Shown: positions 10,637 to 19,104 of the stretch, one piece after another
Numbering within the stretch: position 1 is the first letter of the stretch
Layout of the letters: every line of letters starts with the position of its first letter
Origin: Prorocentrum cordatum
Taxonomy: Eukaryota; Sar; Dinophyceae; Prorocentrales; Prorocentraceae
Direction of reading: 5' to 3'
DNA: 27,500 nucleotides
Assembly: GCA_963575745.1 (NCBI GenBank)
Contig: CAUYUJ010008102.1
Location: 157,501-185,000, forward strand
Made by a program: the position numbers and the translations under genes
Notes under the pieces: model-generated
What the model was told of the DNA's origin: nothing
What the model saw: the letters and a program-made list of their open reading frames with translations, nothing else
The model's database searches: none

Positions 10637-10889
10637 AGAGAGGAATGATATAATGACCAAGAGAGATCAGGGAGAAGGAGGGGGGAGAGCAGGAGGAGGG
10701 CGGAGTGATCGACACCCGCGTGGTTTTCTCCCCCTGCCTGCTCTCCCCCTCCTCTCACCTCCTCCCCCGTCCCCCCTCCTCCCTGTTTCTTCTGCGCAAG
10801 GGCCTGCGCTACGTCCGCGCGCGCACGCGGCACCTCAGTCGCAGGCAGGTGGAAGAGCAGCGGCTGCTGCCCGAACTCACACCCCGCGC

Positions 10890-10909
10890 CTCGCCGCTGC
10901 TGCGGCGGG
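10890..10909. repeat. CCGC-TGCT-GCGG hairpin, 8-bp stem
   Basis: CTCGCCGC / GCGGCGGG with one T:G pair around TGCT, just downstream of the gene C stop codon. Confidence 0.85.
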
Positions 10910-10918
10910 CCGCGCCTC

Positions 10919-13900
10919 TCAGAGGCCCCCAGCTGCAGGGAGCGCAAGCGCCAGGGAGCCAGACAGACGGCGTCGCGTCTCACTGTGCACAAACATGCTG
11001 AAAGCTCTCGGGTTGCCCCCCAAGTACTCGTCTATGACGTTCTGCAACCATGTGGCAAACGTCTCCGGCCACTTTCCACCGAAGTCCTCCATGCCAGCGG
11101 CGTCCCATTCCCGCCGAAACCAGTCAAAATCTGACCGCTGAGCTGCAGAAAGCCCAGAACCCAAAATCGCAAGGCGATTCAGCGCGTCGCACCTCGACGT
11201 TCGACCCGCCGCGCCTCCGCAGCTGCGAAGGCCCGCGCCCAGCTCGGATAACCCGACATGCTTCATCCTGTGTTTGATATCTATGGCTGCCTCTGCGTCT
11301 AAGAGTTTGGCTTGCTGTGTCCTCAGCAGCTTGCGCGCTTTCTTTACGTCGTCCCCCAGGCGGGTTAGCTCTTCTCTGCGCCGCGCCTCGACATCCCGCT
11401 GTCGTTTCTCGTTTCTGAGCGTCGCCTCGCGGGCGTCCTCGTATGCTGCGAGGGCTCGCTGAACCCCAGGATCTTCCTTCGACACTTCACGCACTCGCCT
11501 CCGTTCTTTCCGTAATTGCGTCTCCATGAACGTGGCCCCCGCGATGTCGCCCCAGCTGCGCAACTCCTCAGCGATCGACGAATACGTTCTCATCAATTCA
11601 GACGTCTGCTCCGCAGTTTCCATACGAGACGTCGACAGGCCAGGCGGTGCCTCCAGCGCGCTCTCCCCCGCCGCTGCTGCGGTGAGACTTTGATTGGCCC
11701 ATTCGTAGTCAAACTCGCCAGCGGCGCTCCACCCGTCGTCGTCCTCGCTCCCATCATCTTCATCTCCTTCGAGGGCGTCGACGGAATTGCCACCCTCAGC
11801 GCCCCCGCTGCTGCGGAGACCCTCGGCTGCGTCTTCCGCCCCCTCCATGCCATGCCAAATCTTGTCGCCCTCGTCCAGAGCCGTGTCGTCTCCAAGGTTT
11901 GCGAACACGTCGTCGCAGTGGCCGCGTCGAGGGTGCGGGAGGACCAATCGCATGATGTCTTTGTAAGTCCATCTCAAGCGCCCCGCCTGCACCTCTTCTT
12001 CGACCTCCGCTACTGCGGCGGCGACCTTCTTACGCATCCCCAACTTTCTCCAGAAATGGCCTGCCTCCTTGCATATGCGCGCGTCCAAGTCCGCATCCCA
12101 CAGATTTGCCTTGAAACCAGTTTCCCAGTACCCGTCTGCCGCAGCCAAGTGAAGACTCATTTGGGACATCACTTCCACCATCAAGTCAATGCATTCTAAC
12201 TTGTCCAGCTGTGGGACGCACTGGCCCAGCCTCATGGCTCTCAGCAGCGCGGCTCCTTCTCTCTTCATGTACTCGCGCTTGGCGTGTTGATTCAGATGTG
12301 TGTCCACAGTTTGGAGGATTGGGGTTACGCCGCCCCCGTGCGGGATGAACACGTACCCTCGAGACCAACATAGCTTACTCACAAGCGGGGACAAGTGAGG
12401 GCCATGATCATCCGCCATCATAATTCTCCACTCCCGCTGCTGCGGAGGCTCTGGCAGATGAGGGAGGTGGCGGTCCAGGTACGCGAGCACGCACGGTGTC
12501 CGGTAAGACCCCTTGGTGCTGGTGGTCGCCGACACCCATCTGCCGAACCCTCGGCGCCGAAGGTGTTCGAGCAGGCGCGGCCTCAACTTCTCTCCTCCCC
12601 CCTCCGCCTTGAACATGCACTCCATCGGTGGGGGGCCTTCTCTCCGCAGTCGATCCTTGTCGCTCATTGTCATGAAATTGGCCGTCCACCGCTCCCGCAC
12701 CGCGCCGTGGCACTCCACCAGTGGCACTTCGACCCCCGCTACTGCGAGGGTCCTCACGCCAGCTGATCCTGTTTCATTGTGGTGGAAAGGCGACTGGTCG
12801 AAGTTCTCCATCTCGGGATCCTGCTCGTTGAGTAGCACGCACGCGGCGCGCACCCTAAACACGTTCAGCCAGCCTCGCTCGAGGCGCTCTTCCAAGACGG
12901 GCAGCGGGCACTTGTACTTCCTGTTCGGGTACCGCATGCTGAGGCCGTATTCCTTGCGCCAGGAGGCCCACCAGCGCGACCTCAACTCCACGGCGGCGGG
13001 TCGCTGCCCGATCCGCAGCTGCTGCGTGACGTACTCGCTCATGAGCTCCAACGCTTTGGTCTGGAGCATGCTTTGCGTGAACCTTGCTATCTTCGCTGGC
13101 TCTCTTTGGGTACTTCGCAGTCCACTTTTGATCATCTCCACACTGTGCCGAATGGAACTCCACCATTCCAGAGCTTGCCGCAACCAAGGGCATTTTCGAG
13201 CTGGGCCCTGTCCCTGTTGTGGTATCCTTTTCCGCCCTTTCCACTTCAGGAGGCGCCCCTGCCCGTGCTGCTTCTCGTGTCCCCGCGGCTGCCGAACAGC
13301 CTCCGCTACTGCGGAGGCGTATTTCGACGACAGAAAAGCCTTGTGCCAGCGCCGCACAACGTGCGTGCGCTTCCTGAGAGGGAGACGGGACATGGAACCC
13401 CAGTCCCACGCATCCATGAATGAACGCGCCCCTCCATACGGAAAGCGGTCTCCAGGCGTCCAGCCTAAAGAGCGCATGTGCTCGTCGAAAGCACCCGCTA
13501 TCTCCATCCTCGAGCACAGGAGCGACGGGACCACCACGCGCTTCTTGTTTTGGGCGGGGGCTTTGCGCTCGCAGCCGCGGTTCCTGTACCTCAAGAGCTG
13601 CTCCTCCCGCTCTGCGGGCATCAACTCCCGAGCGACGTCCAGGGCGCACGCAGCGTCTGTCAGTCCTGTCCACCATTGGATGGCTTGCACGAGCTCCCGA
13701 CAGACAGCCTCGGCGCCGACTTCCACCACGGCCAAGTCCTCAGGTGGCGCCGCCGCTGCTGCGGCGGCAACGCCCTGTGCTCTCGGAGGGGCGGCGTGGC
13801 CAGGCTGCGGGACAAGTTCTTCGTCGTCTAAGGCGCTCTGCAGGCGACGAAGCTCCTGGACGTCATCCTGCGTGACTTCTTGTGTCAGGACCATCGCGTC

Positions 13901-15583
13901 GAGGAACCACGCCAGCCGCACCCTTTGCACGATGTAGTCCGCGATGTCCTGGCGGGCGGGCATGGAGGAGGGGCAAGGAGACTCGGTGGGGAGGGCACGA
14001 GGGGAGAGAAGGGCGGGATGGGAGAGGCATGAAGGCAGAATGGGGAGACAAGGAGGGGAAGAGCATGTGGGGGCAGCAGAGATGGAAGCGAAGGATCAGG
14101 GTGGTCGGAGAGAGCAACTGTCCTGGCGGAGCTCCCTGCGAGACTCTCGCGTGGAAACCTCCTGGGTCATCTGCAACATGCAATCCAAACCGCAGTCCCC
14201 GTCTGCGACTGTGGACACGACGAACACACCGAGAGCCGAATAGAAACCGTCCACCGTCGAAGCATCTCCCGTGAAATCCACAAAGTCGGTGGAGACGCCT
14301 GCGATAAAATGATTGCATCGAAACAAAGGATACTCCTCCGACACGGGGGCCCAGTCCGGTGGCCCCGAGTCTCGGGGGACGGCGCAACACGCGATCGCGT
14401 CCACCGCAGGCTCGCGGGTTAACTCCTCTAGTTTCCACGGCGGCAAGACAGCTTTGCAAAGGTCGACTCTGTTGCGTCCTTCCCACACGTAGACGCGCAC
14501 CTTCCGCAACAGCGCAAAGATTACGAAAGCAGAATATCCTATCCACTCTCGGCCTCCCCCCGGCCTTCCGCGAATACTGCGCGACAGCTTCATCAATTTC
14601 TCGAAGCACCTCTGGCCTTGTTCTGAAAGTGCCCCTGCAGGCGCCCCCGCTGCTGCGGGGGCGCCTGCAGGGGCAACCGCAGCGCCTGCTGTCGCGGCTG
14701 TCTGTTCACAGGCGGTAACTGCCGCAACTTCCGCCCCTGGAAGCACGGGTTCCGCTACGTCGCGAACAGCAAGCGGGGCGGGTTGGGGGAAAGCGACAGG
14801 GGCAACCTCCTTTGCTGAGAGAGCTGCTGTTGCCGCGGAGTCCTTCAAGACAGACTCCACTGCGGAAGCGGCCTCGGCGATTGCGTCGGCGCCAGGCGCG
14901 CCAGCAGGACCTACGGACGCCTCCGCTGTGGCGGGCTCTGCAGAAGGGCACGCGCACGGCGCCGCCGCCACTTCAGGAGGAGGCGCGCACGCTTCCGCTG
15001 ACGCACCCGCTGCTGCGGGGCCGTCAGAAGAGCCCACATACGGCTCCGCTGCCACTTCAGCAGGGGCCACGCACGCCTCCGCTGACGGCCCCGCTGCTGC
15101 GGGGCCTTCAGCAGGGCCCACCGACGGCTCCGCTGCCGCTTCAGCAGGGGCCTCGCACGCCTCGGCCGGCGCCTCCGCTGCTGCGGGGGCTCCCGCTCCT
15201 GCGGGCCACCCGCCCGCGCATTGCGCTAAATGCCAGGGCGCTTGCAAGTCTGACCACTTATTGTAGTCCACGGAACCGTCCGCCAGACGATGGTCGCTGG
15301 GACACGGCCACTGCGAGCAGAAATGAATCTTCTTACACATGCGTCTGCCAGAGTCATAATGGCAAGCCGCGCCGCTGCTGCGGCGCATAACGTACCCGAA
15401 TCCGAATATTGTCCCCTTTAGTTTCCGTGGGTTCATGAGCACGAAGTCGGGGTCTTTCTTTTTGTCTTCTTGGTACCAAAACTCCACAAATTCGTTGGCC
15501 TCGCGGTCGTGCCCGACTCGCAGAGGCGCGTTTGCAGGGCGAGCGTCTCCTGGGTCTGGAGGCGGAGCGGCTGCGGCTGCCAT
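10919..15583 (-). CDS. Gene C: OTU-motif plus D34D transposase-like fusion protein, one intron
   Basis: Exon 1 is 15583-14123 and exon 2 is 13948-10919; together about 1,496 aa. N-terminal to C-terminal: a Cys/His cluster (MCKKIHFCSQWPCPSDH, about residues 93-110); an Ala/Pro/Glu repeat region; TVADGDCGLDCM, matching the OTU cysteine-protease active site (D-G-x-C), followed across the splice by RRELRQDIADYIVQ; a basic, Trp-rich region (about 740-852) suited to DNA binding; and a DDE_1-like catalytic core. In that core Asp871 is in NFDQSPFHHNE, Asp1001 in MMADDHGPH and Asp1036 in TVDTHLNQH; 34 residues separate the last two, the mariner-type D34D spacing. A late Glu/Asp-rich region and a charged coiled-coil-like tail follow. 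No OTU His was found. The ATG at 15583 is my choice; the frame is open further upstream. I recall similar large proteins in other dinoflagellates (unverified). Confidence 0.78.
11213..11232. repeat. Variant hairpin with AGCT loop
   Basis: GCCTCCGC-AGCT-GCGAAGGC: eight stem positions with one mismatch. Its loop is AGCT rather than TGCT. In gene C it encodes LRSCGGAAG. Confidence 0.7.
11671..12436. repeat. Weak or decayed CCGC-TGCT-GCGG copies in gene C
   Basis: Core-only copies at 11671-11682, 11805-11816, about 12007-12018 (TACT loop) and about 12433-12444 keep CCGC...GCGG but have mismatched outer arms. They read as TAAAAG, LRSSGG, AVAEV and PPQQRE in the gene C frame. Confidence 0.75.
12731..12752. 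repeat. Hairpin with TACT loop, 9-bp stem with one mismatch
   Basis: GACCCCCGC-TACT-GCGAGGGTC. The outer A:T and G:C pairs lie beyond the shared core. It encodes TLAVAGVEV in the transposase-like domain, between the NFDQSPFHHNE motif and the second Asp. Confidence 0.88.
13299..13318. repeat. Hairpin with TACT loop, 8-bp perfect stem
   Basis: GCCTCCGC-TACT-GCGGAGGC inside gene C exon 2 (peptide ASAVAEAVR). Confidence 0.9.
13749..13768. repeat. CCGC-TGCT-GCGG hairpin, 8-bp perfect stem
   Basis: GCCGCCGC-TGCT-GCGGCGGC inside gene C exon 2, encoding part of an Ala run (GVAAAAAAAPPE). Confidence 0.9.
13949..14122 (-). other. Introner-like intron of gene C (174 nt, GA...AG, flanked by an 11-nt direct repeat)
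   Basis: Exon 1 ends CTCCGCCAG and the intron starts GACAGTTGC; the intron ends CCCGCCAG before GACATCGCG. The word CCGCCAGGACA therefore occurs at both borders (14119-14129 and 13945-13955), as expected of a target-site duplication. Removing 174 nt joins RRELRQ to DIADYIVQR in one frame; without splicing exon 1 stops at 14096. The interior is strongly pyrimidine-rich on the sense strand. Non-canonical GC and GA donor sites are known in Symbiodinium-type dinoflagellates. Splicing itself is inferred. Confidence 0.72.
14630..14675. repeat. Longest hairpin: 21-bp perfect stem, TGCT loop
   Basis: Positions 14630-14650 are fully complementary to 14655-14675, with TGCT (14651-14654) as loop. The inner 8 bp match the shared core plus C:G pairs; the outer 13 bp (including CCTGCAGG on each side) are specific to this copy. 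In gene C it encodes an APAGAPAAAGAPAGA peptide, itself nearly palindromic. Confidence 0.95.
14885..15212. repeat. 84-bp tandem repeat (28 codons) carrying one hairpin per unit
   Basis: Hairpin loops fall at 14927, 15011, 15095 and 15179, exactly 84 bp apart. Each unit encodes an EACxAPAExAAEPxVGxxxGPAAAG-like 28-residue block in gene C. Unit stems differ: 14923-14934 is decayed (loop TGTG), 14998-15027 has 11 bp plus two mismatches, 15081-15112 has 13 of 14 pairs, and 15171-15190 has 8 bp. A short extra hairpin with loop TCCT follows at 15192-15205. Confidence 0.85.
15369..15386. repeat. CCGC-TGCT-GCGG hairpin, 7-bp stem (gene C copy)
   Basis: GCGCCGC-TGCT-GCGGCGC, encoding MRRSSGAAC in gene C. 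An identical hairpin occurs at the same site in the duplicated fragment (17246-17263), so it predates that duplication. Confidence 0.92.
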
Positions 15584-16467
15584 GATGCCGAAGCCATGCG
15601 CGCGCGCACGCGGCCGCCCTCTGGTCTCGAGCCCAGCGCTGCAGGGCAAGCAAACGGCCGCATCCCCCCACAAGGAGGATGTACAAGGGGGCGGGAGGAA
15701 CGAGGAACAAGGGAGATATGCGGGGACCAGCGGACACACGCCTGAAAAAACACGACCGTCGGCATGCTTCGCGAGGGTTGCTGCTGTGAGATGGGCTGGT
15801 GAGGAGGGGCCCGAACGACTCACACCAGGACGAGCGGCCCGAACGACGCGCCGAAAACTCAGAAGCATGCGCACACGAACGAACGCCCCGAACGACTCCG
15901 AGAACACTCCCCAGAAAACAAGGCCAGAATGTAGGAAGTCGTCGACATCGTCGTCGAGGGAAGGCGAACGCGGCACGGGGGATGATGATAGTCTCCTCTT
16001 CCACCGTGAAGCAAGAGCCCCCCCCAAAAAAAAGCGGGCCGCTCGGGCGTTTGTACTAGACGCCAAAAGTGCAACATCCCTGCAGGCCGCCTCTGCAGGA
16101 ATTGAGGCGCAGCCCCTCCCGCAGCCGCACTGCGGATGCGCCAGCGGGCGCGGGGGAGCGGCGGTGGCGCCAGCGCGCAGCTGGTAGCTGTCCCCTCCTC
16201 CCCCCCCATCATGGCGATGATGAGAATGATGAGCATCCTACGATGATGAGGCCCTATGTCCTGTCCCAGAGTCTCGGGCCCCGCCCTGGGCCGCGGGCCA
16301 CGCCCCTGCGACCGTGTTATATATACATACATATATATAAATACACACATATACGTATGTACATACATATACGTCGACACACCATACATACACAATATAT
16401 ACATATATGCATCATGTAATCAGTCAGCGGAGGCCCGACGCCGCCCAAGACGACCGCACGGAGCGAG
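15584..16467. other. 5' flank of gene C and spacer, including an AT-rich patch
   Basis: The gene C frame stays open to about 16066, but composition above 15670 is not protein-like. 15584-15666 is shared with the duplicated fragment. 16314-16405 is a strikingly AT-rich patch of TATATA/CATACA repeats in otherwise GC-rich DNA, a possible promoter or origin-like element, with no direct proof. No other gene seen. Confidence 0.5.
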
Positions 16468-17007
16468 AGGCAGAGCGTGCCTCGAGACAATATTTTCTGT
16501 TTCTCAGGGGTTTTCTATGGTTGGCGACGCGCCGCCACCTGCTTCGCTTTCGATGCGCCCTTCACGGTTCCGAGGAGATCCGCCATGGGATCCCGACCTT
16601 TTTTCTCCCGCTGCTGCGGGAGATCCCGCTGCAACCCCCGCTGCTGCGGAAGCCTTTTTCACAGGAGTCGACGCTTCATCCACGTTGCCTCCTTCTCCGA
16701 CGCGAAGCTTCCCAAGCACTTGCTCTAACATTGTCGTTTCGTTCAAGGCGCCCTCCACGGCACTGAGACCACGGACCACCTTGAGCATGCACAGGCGGCG
16801 CTTTCCGACGGGCACGAAGGCTTCTAGGTTTTCCTCGCCGCCAAAGGGAACATAGCGCTCCTCAAATTCCAGAGCAAATCCCGATGTTCCCTCGTGACTT
16901 CGGCACAGTCCGCCCGTCGCGCAGAGCACCCCCATGCTCGCGTCATCTTGGCGCGCTGCTTTCCCGATAACGACATCCCGCCATGTTTCCGATGCCTTGC
17001 GTTTCAT
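16468..17007 (-). pseudogene. Gene B': frameshifted, truncated copy of gene B
   Basis: From MKRKASETWRDVVIGKAARQ (ATG at 17007) it parallels gene B closely through NVDEASTPVKKASAAAGVAA. At the T-run near 16600 it has six T where gene B has five, so the downstream part (matching DPMADLLGTV of gene B) is out of frame. It also has about 26 extra bp near 16514-16540, and homology stops at about 16465, so the last ~170 codons of gene B are absent. Function is unknown, as for gene B. It shares three hairpins with gene B, one better preserved there (16637-16648 vs 18498-18515). Confidence 0.8.
16604..16648. repeat. Two hairpins in gene B'
   Basis: 16604-16623: TCTCCCGC-TGCT-GCGGGAGA, 8-bp perfect stem. 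About 16635-16650: core CCGC-TGCT-GCGG with the right arm decayed (GGAAG instead of GGGGG as in gene B). Confidence 0.88.
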
Positions 17008-17021
17008 GCCGCCGCGCGCAA

Positions 17022-17041
17022 GCCCTCGCTGCTGCGAAGGC
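17022..17041. repeat. Hairpin upstream of gene B' ATG
   Basis: GCCCTCGC-TGCT-GCGAAGGC, eight positions with one mismatch, just upstream of the B' start codon. The gene B counterpart is at 18885-18904. Confidence 0.8.
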
Positions 17042-17159
17042 GCCCGCGTTCTAGGTGTCAACTCCCCTCACTGGTGATCCGCCTGAAAACGGCTATGGAA
17101 AGCGGACTCCTCGTCTCGAACAAATCCTCCTACTTCTCATCGGACTCCAAAACCTAACC

Positions 17160-17543
17160 ACTTCTTGTGGTCGCTTCTCCACGGCCACTGCGAGCATAAA
17201 TGAATATTCTTCCATGTGCGTTTGCCATATTCATAATGGCAAGCCGCGCCGCTGCTGCGGCGCATAACGTAATTGCCCGAATCCGAATATTGGTCTCTGT
17301 AGTTTCCGTGGATTCATGAGCACTCTGTCGGGGTCTTTAGTTTTGTCGTGTTGCTATAAAAACTCCACATTCGTTGACCTCGCGGTCGTGCCCGACCCGC
17401 AGAGGCGCGTTTGCAGGGCGAGCGTCGCCTGGGTCTGGGGGCGGAGCGGCTGCGGCGGCCACGATGCGGAAGCCATGCGCGCGCACACGCGGCCGCCCTC
17501 TTGTCTCGAGCCCAGCGCCGCAGGGCAAGCAAACGGCCGCATC
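17160..17543 (-). pseudogene. Gene C': truncated copy of the gene C 5' end
   Basis: The segment encodes AAAAAPPPDPGDARPANAPLR as in gene C, but the ATG is GTG, the frame breaks after REVNE, and later pieces (MNPRKL, FGFG, RRSSG) fall in other frames. Only about the first 110 codons' worth is present, and no OTU or transposase part remains. It sits between B' and B as a relic of the tandem duplication. Confidence 0.85.
17246..17263. repeat. CCGC-TGCT-GCGG hairpin, 7-bp stem (gene C' copy)
   Basis: Identical to 15369-15386 with the same flank (GGCAAGCC before, ATAACGTA after). Confidence 0.92.
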
Positions 17544-17604
17544 CTCGCAATGATCCTCCTGTCGGTGCTGCTAGTGTGATGTTGCTGCTGCTGTTGCTCC
17601 TCCT

Positions 17605-17638
<34 letters not shown>

Positions 17639-17913
17639 ATCCTACTGGTCCCAACCCCTCCGCCCCGTCCTCGCCAGATTCCGCGAGTTCCTTTTTGTCC
17701 TCTAGCGAGCGAGGGCTGGAGAGCCGCAGGGTCGCGATCCCCCGCGCGCGCCCTAACCCCTGCCCAGTCGACAGGAACCCGCAGGCATCCACCTCAGCGG
17801 TCAGCGCGCCGCTGGCGCGGTGCATGCACCGAGTCTGTTTGCACAAAAAAAGCCGTTGTAGCGGTCAGCGCGCCGCTGCTGCGGCGCGCGCCAGCGAGCG
17901 GATAACGAGGGCA
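17544..17913. other. Gap between gene B stop and gene C' relic
   Basis: It contains a short CTC microsatellite (about 17600-17631) and a direct repeat AGCGGTCAGCGCGCCGCTG at about 17798 and 17860. The second copy runs into a hairpin with a 9-bp stem (17868-17889, GCGCGCCGC / GCGGCGCGC), whereas the first runs into GCGCGG. No gene seen. Confidence 0.55.
17868..17889. repeat. CCGC-TGCT-GCGG hairpin, 9-bp perfect stem, non-coding
   Basis: GCGCGCCGC-TGCT-GCGGCGCGC in the 3' flank of gene B. A related sequence without the full hairpin lies about 62 bp upstream on the plus strand. Confidence 0.92.
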
Positions 17914-18870
17914 TCACTGCTGTGTGTCCTGTTTGATGGCTTTCTGGACCACGTCCTCCAAGAACGCTAGAAGAACCTGCTTTTGCTGCGCACGGGTGGA
18001 CTGTTTCAAGGGCGTCGTCACTTCCGTCAACGCCACGCCTGTGGACCATTTCTCCTCGTTCAGATCCTGAATCCTGGAGGCCCATGTTCGGCCTGCCATT
18101 GGCCCTCCTTTGACCTCCAGTGTCCACATCCCAGACGGGCACCACCTGGTGGTCCACGGGCGCTTCTCGTCCAAAGCGTCGACCTCGTCGTCGTCGTTGG
18201 GTTCGGGGACGCTTTTGCCCTGGCTCTCCTCGTACAGGTAATGCAGAAGCCAAGGCAGGTCCTGACTATGAACGAGTAGTTGCCCATATTTGTTCTCATA
18301 CACACAAATCTCTTTCGTGTCGGCCTCATCTGGCTTAGGAGACATCGGCATGGTTACTCTGCAGAGCGTGCCTCGAGGAAACCCTTTCTGTTTCTCAGGG
18401 GTTTTCTTCGCTTTCGATGCGGCCTTGACGGTGCCAAGGAGATCCGCCATGGGATCCCGACCTTTTTCTCCCGCTGCTGCGGGAGACCCTGCTGCAACCC
18501 CCGCTGCTGCGGGGGCCTCTTTCACAGGAGTCGCCGCTTCATCCACGTTGTATCCTTCTCCAGCGCGAAGCTTCTCATACAATTGTTCTAACAAGTTTGT
18601 TTCGTTCAAGGCGCCCTTCACGGCACTGTGGCCACCGACCACTTTGAGCATCCACAGGCGGTGCTTTCCGACGGGCACGAAGGCTTCATTGCTCATCTCG
18701 CCGCCCAAGACAACACAGCGCTCCTCGCATTCCAGAGCAAATCCCGCTGCTCCCTCGTGACTTCGGCACAGCCCGCCCGTCACGCAGAGCACCCCCATGC
18801 TCGCGCCATCTTGGCGCGCTGCTTTCCCGACAGCGACCTCCCGCCATGCGTCCTCTGCCTTGCGTTTCAT
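17914..18870 (-). CDS. Gene B: 318-aa protein of unknown function
   Basis: Complete frame from the ATG at 18870 (MKRKAEDAWREVAVGKAARQ) to the stop at 17914. No domain is recognised. It starts with a basic, NLS-like MKRK, then a conserved region with MGVLCVTGGLCRSHEG and LWMLKVVGGHSAVKG. A hairpin-encoded Ala/Gly segment (APAAAGVAAGSPAAAG, about residues 118-133), a Lys-rich linker, an acidic patch (EPNDDDEVDALDEK) and a C-terminal Trp-rich region (TTRWCPSGMWTLEVKGG) follow. The near-identical start in B' supports the chosen ATG and the reality of the gene. It lies between genes A and C on the same strand. I have a vague memory of similar C-terminal sequences in dinoflagellate predictions, not enough to name a function. 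Confidence 0.7.
   Translation of the reverse strand: MKRKAEDAWREVAVGKAARQDGASMGVLCVTGGLCRSHEGAAGFALECEERCVVLGGEMSNEAFVPVGKHRLWMLKVVGGHSAVKGALNETNLLEQLYEKLRAGEGYNVDEAATPVKEAPAAAGVAAGSPAAAGEKGRDPMADLLGTVKAASKAKKTPEKQKGFPRGTLCRVTMPMSPKPDEADTKEICVYENKYGQLLVHSQDLPWLLHYLYEESQGKSVPEPNDDDEVDALDEKRPWTTRWCPSGMWTLEVKGGPMAGRTWASRIQDLNEEKWSTGVALTEVTTPLKQSTRAQQKQVLLAFLEDVVQKAIKQDTQQ
18467..18515. repeat. Two hairpins in gene B
   Basis: 18467-18486: TCTCCCGC-TGCT-GCGGGAGA (8 bp). 18498-18515: CCCCCGC-TGCT-GCGGGGG (7 bp). Both are in frame and encode the Ala/Gly segment. Confidence 0.92.
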
Positions 18871-18884
18871 GCCGCCGCGCGCAA

Positions 18885-18904
18885 GCCCCCGCTGCTGCGA
18901 AGGC
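18885..18904. repeat. Decayed hairpin upstream of gene B ATG
   Basis: GCCCCCGC-TGCT-GCGAAGGC with two mismatches, orthologous in position to 17022-17041. Confidence 0.75.
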
Positions 18905-19104
18905 GCGCGCGCCCTAATTAGGCGTCGCCCCCCCTCAAAAGTGAACCGCCTGAAAACGGCTATGGAAGGCGGACTCCTCGTCTCGAACAGATCCTCCTAC
19001 TCCTCATCCGCATCATGCTCCCTCCACGAGATCCTTTCCATCTCATCCAACCCATCCCCCTCCTTCTCTCCGAACGAGCACAGCTGCCTTCCCTGTCCCT
19101 TGAC

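Larger units (their letters stand above)
15245..18920. repeat. Tandem segmental duplication, offset ~1.87 kb (C-B'-C'-B)
   Basis: The start of gene C (about 15290-15666) matches 17177-17543, and the B' region (16465-17060) matches 18358-18920. Shared landmarks are offset by 1,877 bp (hairpin 15369 vs 17246) and 1,863 bp (hairpin 16604 vs 18467). Homology ends at GGCCGCATCC on one side and at CAGAGCGTGCCTCGAG on the other. Confidence 0.88.

Noticed and set aside
13001-13030. CCGCAGCTGCTGCG near 13014 as a reverse-orientation hairpin
   Set aside because: It does not form the CCGC-AGCA-GCGG core and its arms do not pair beyond a few bases.
12513-13937. 474-codon plus-strand frame opposite gene C
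   Set aside because: Antisense shadow of the transposase-like exon; high GC keeps several frames open, and no motif is recognisable in it.
15584-16066. N-terminal extension of gene C to 16066
   Set aside because: The frame is open but composition above ~15670 looks like non-coding GC-rich DNA. The ATG at 15583 begins the protein-like part, though the conserved piece 15584-15666 leaves some doubt.
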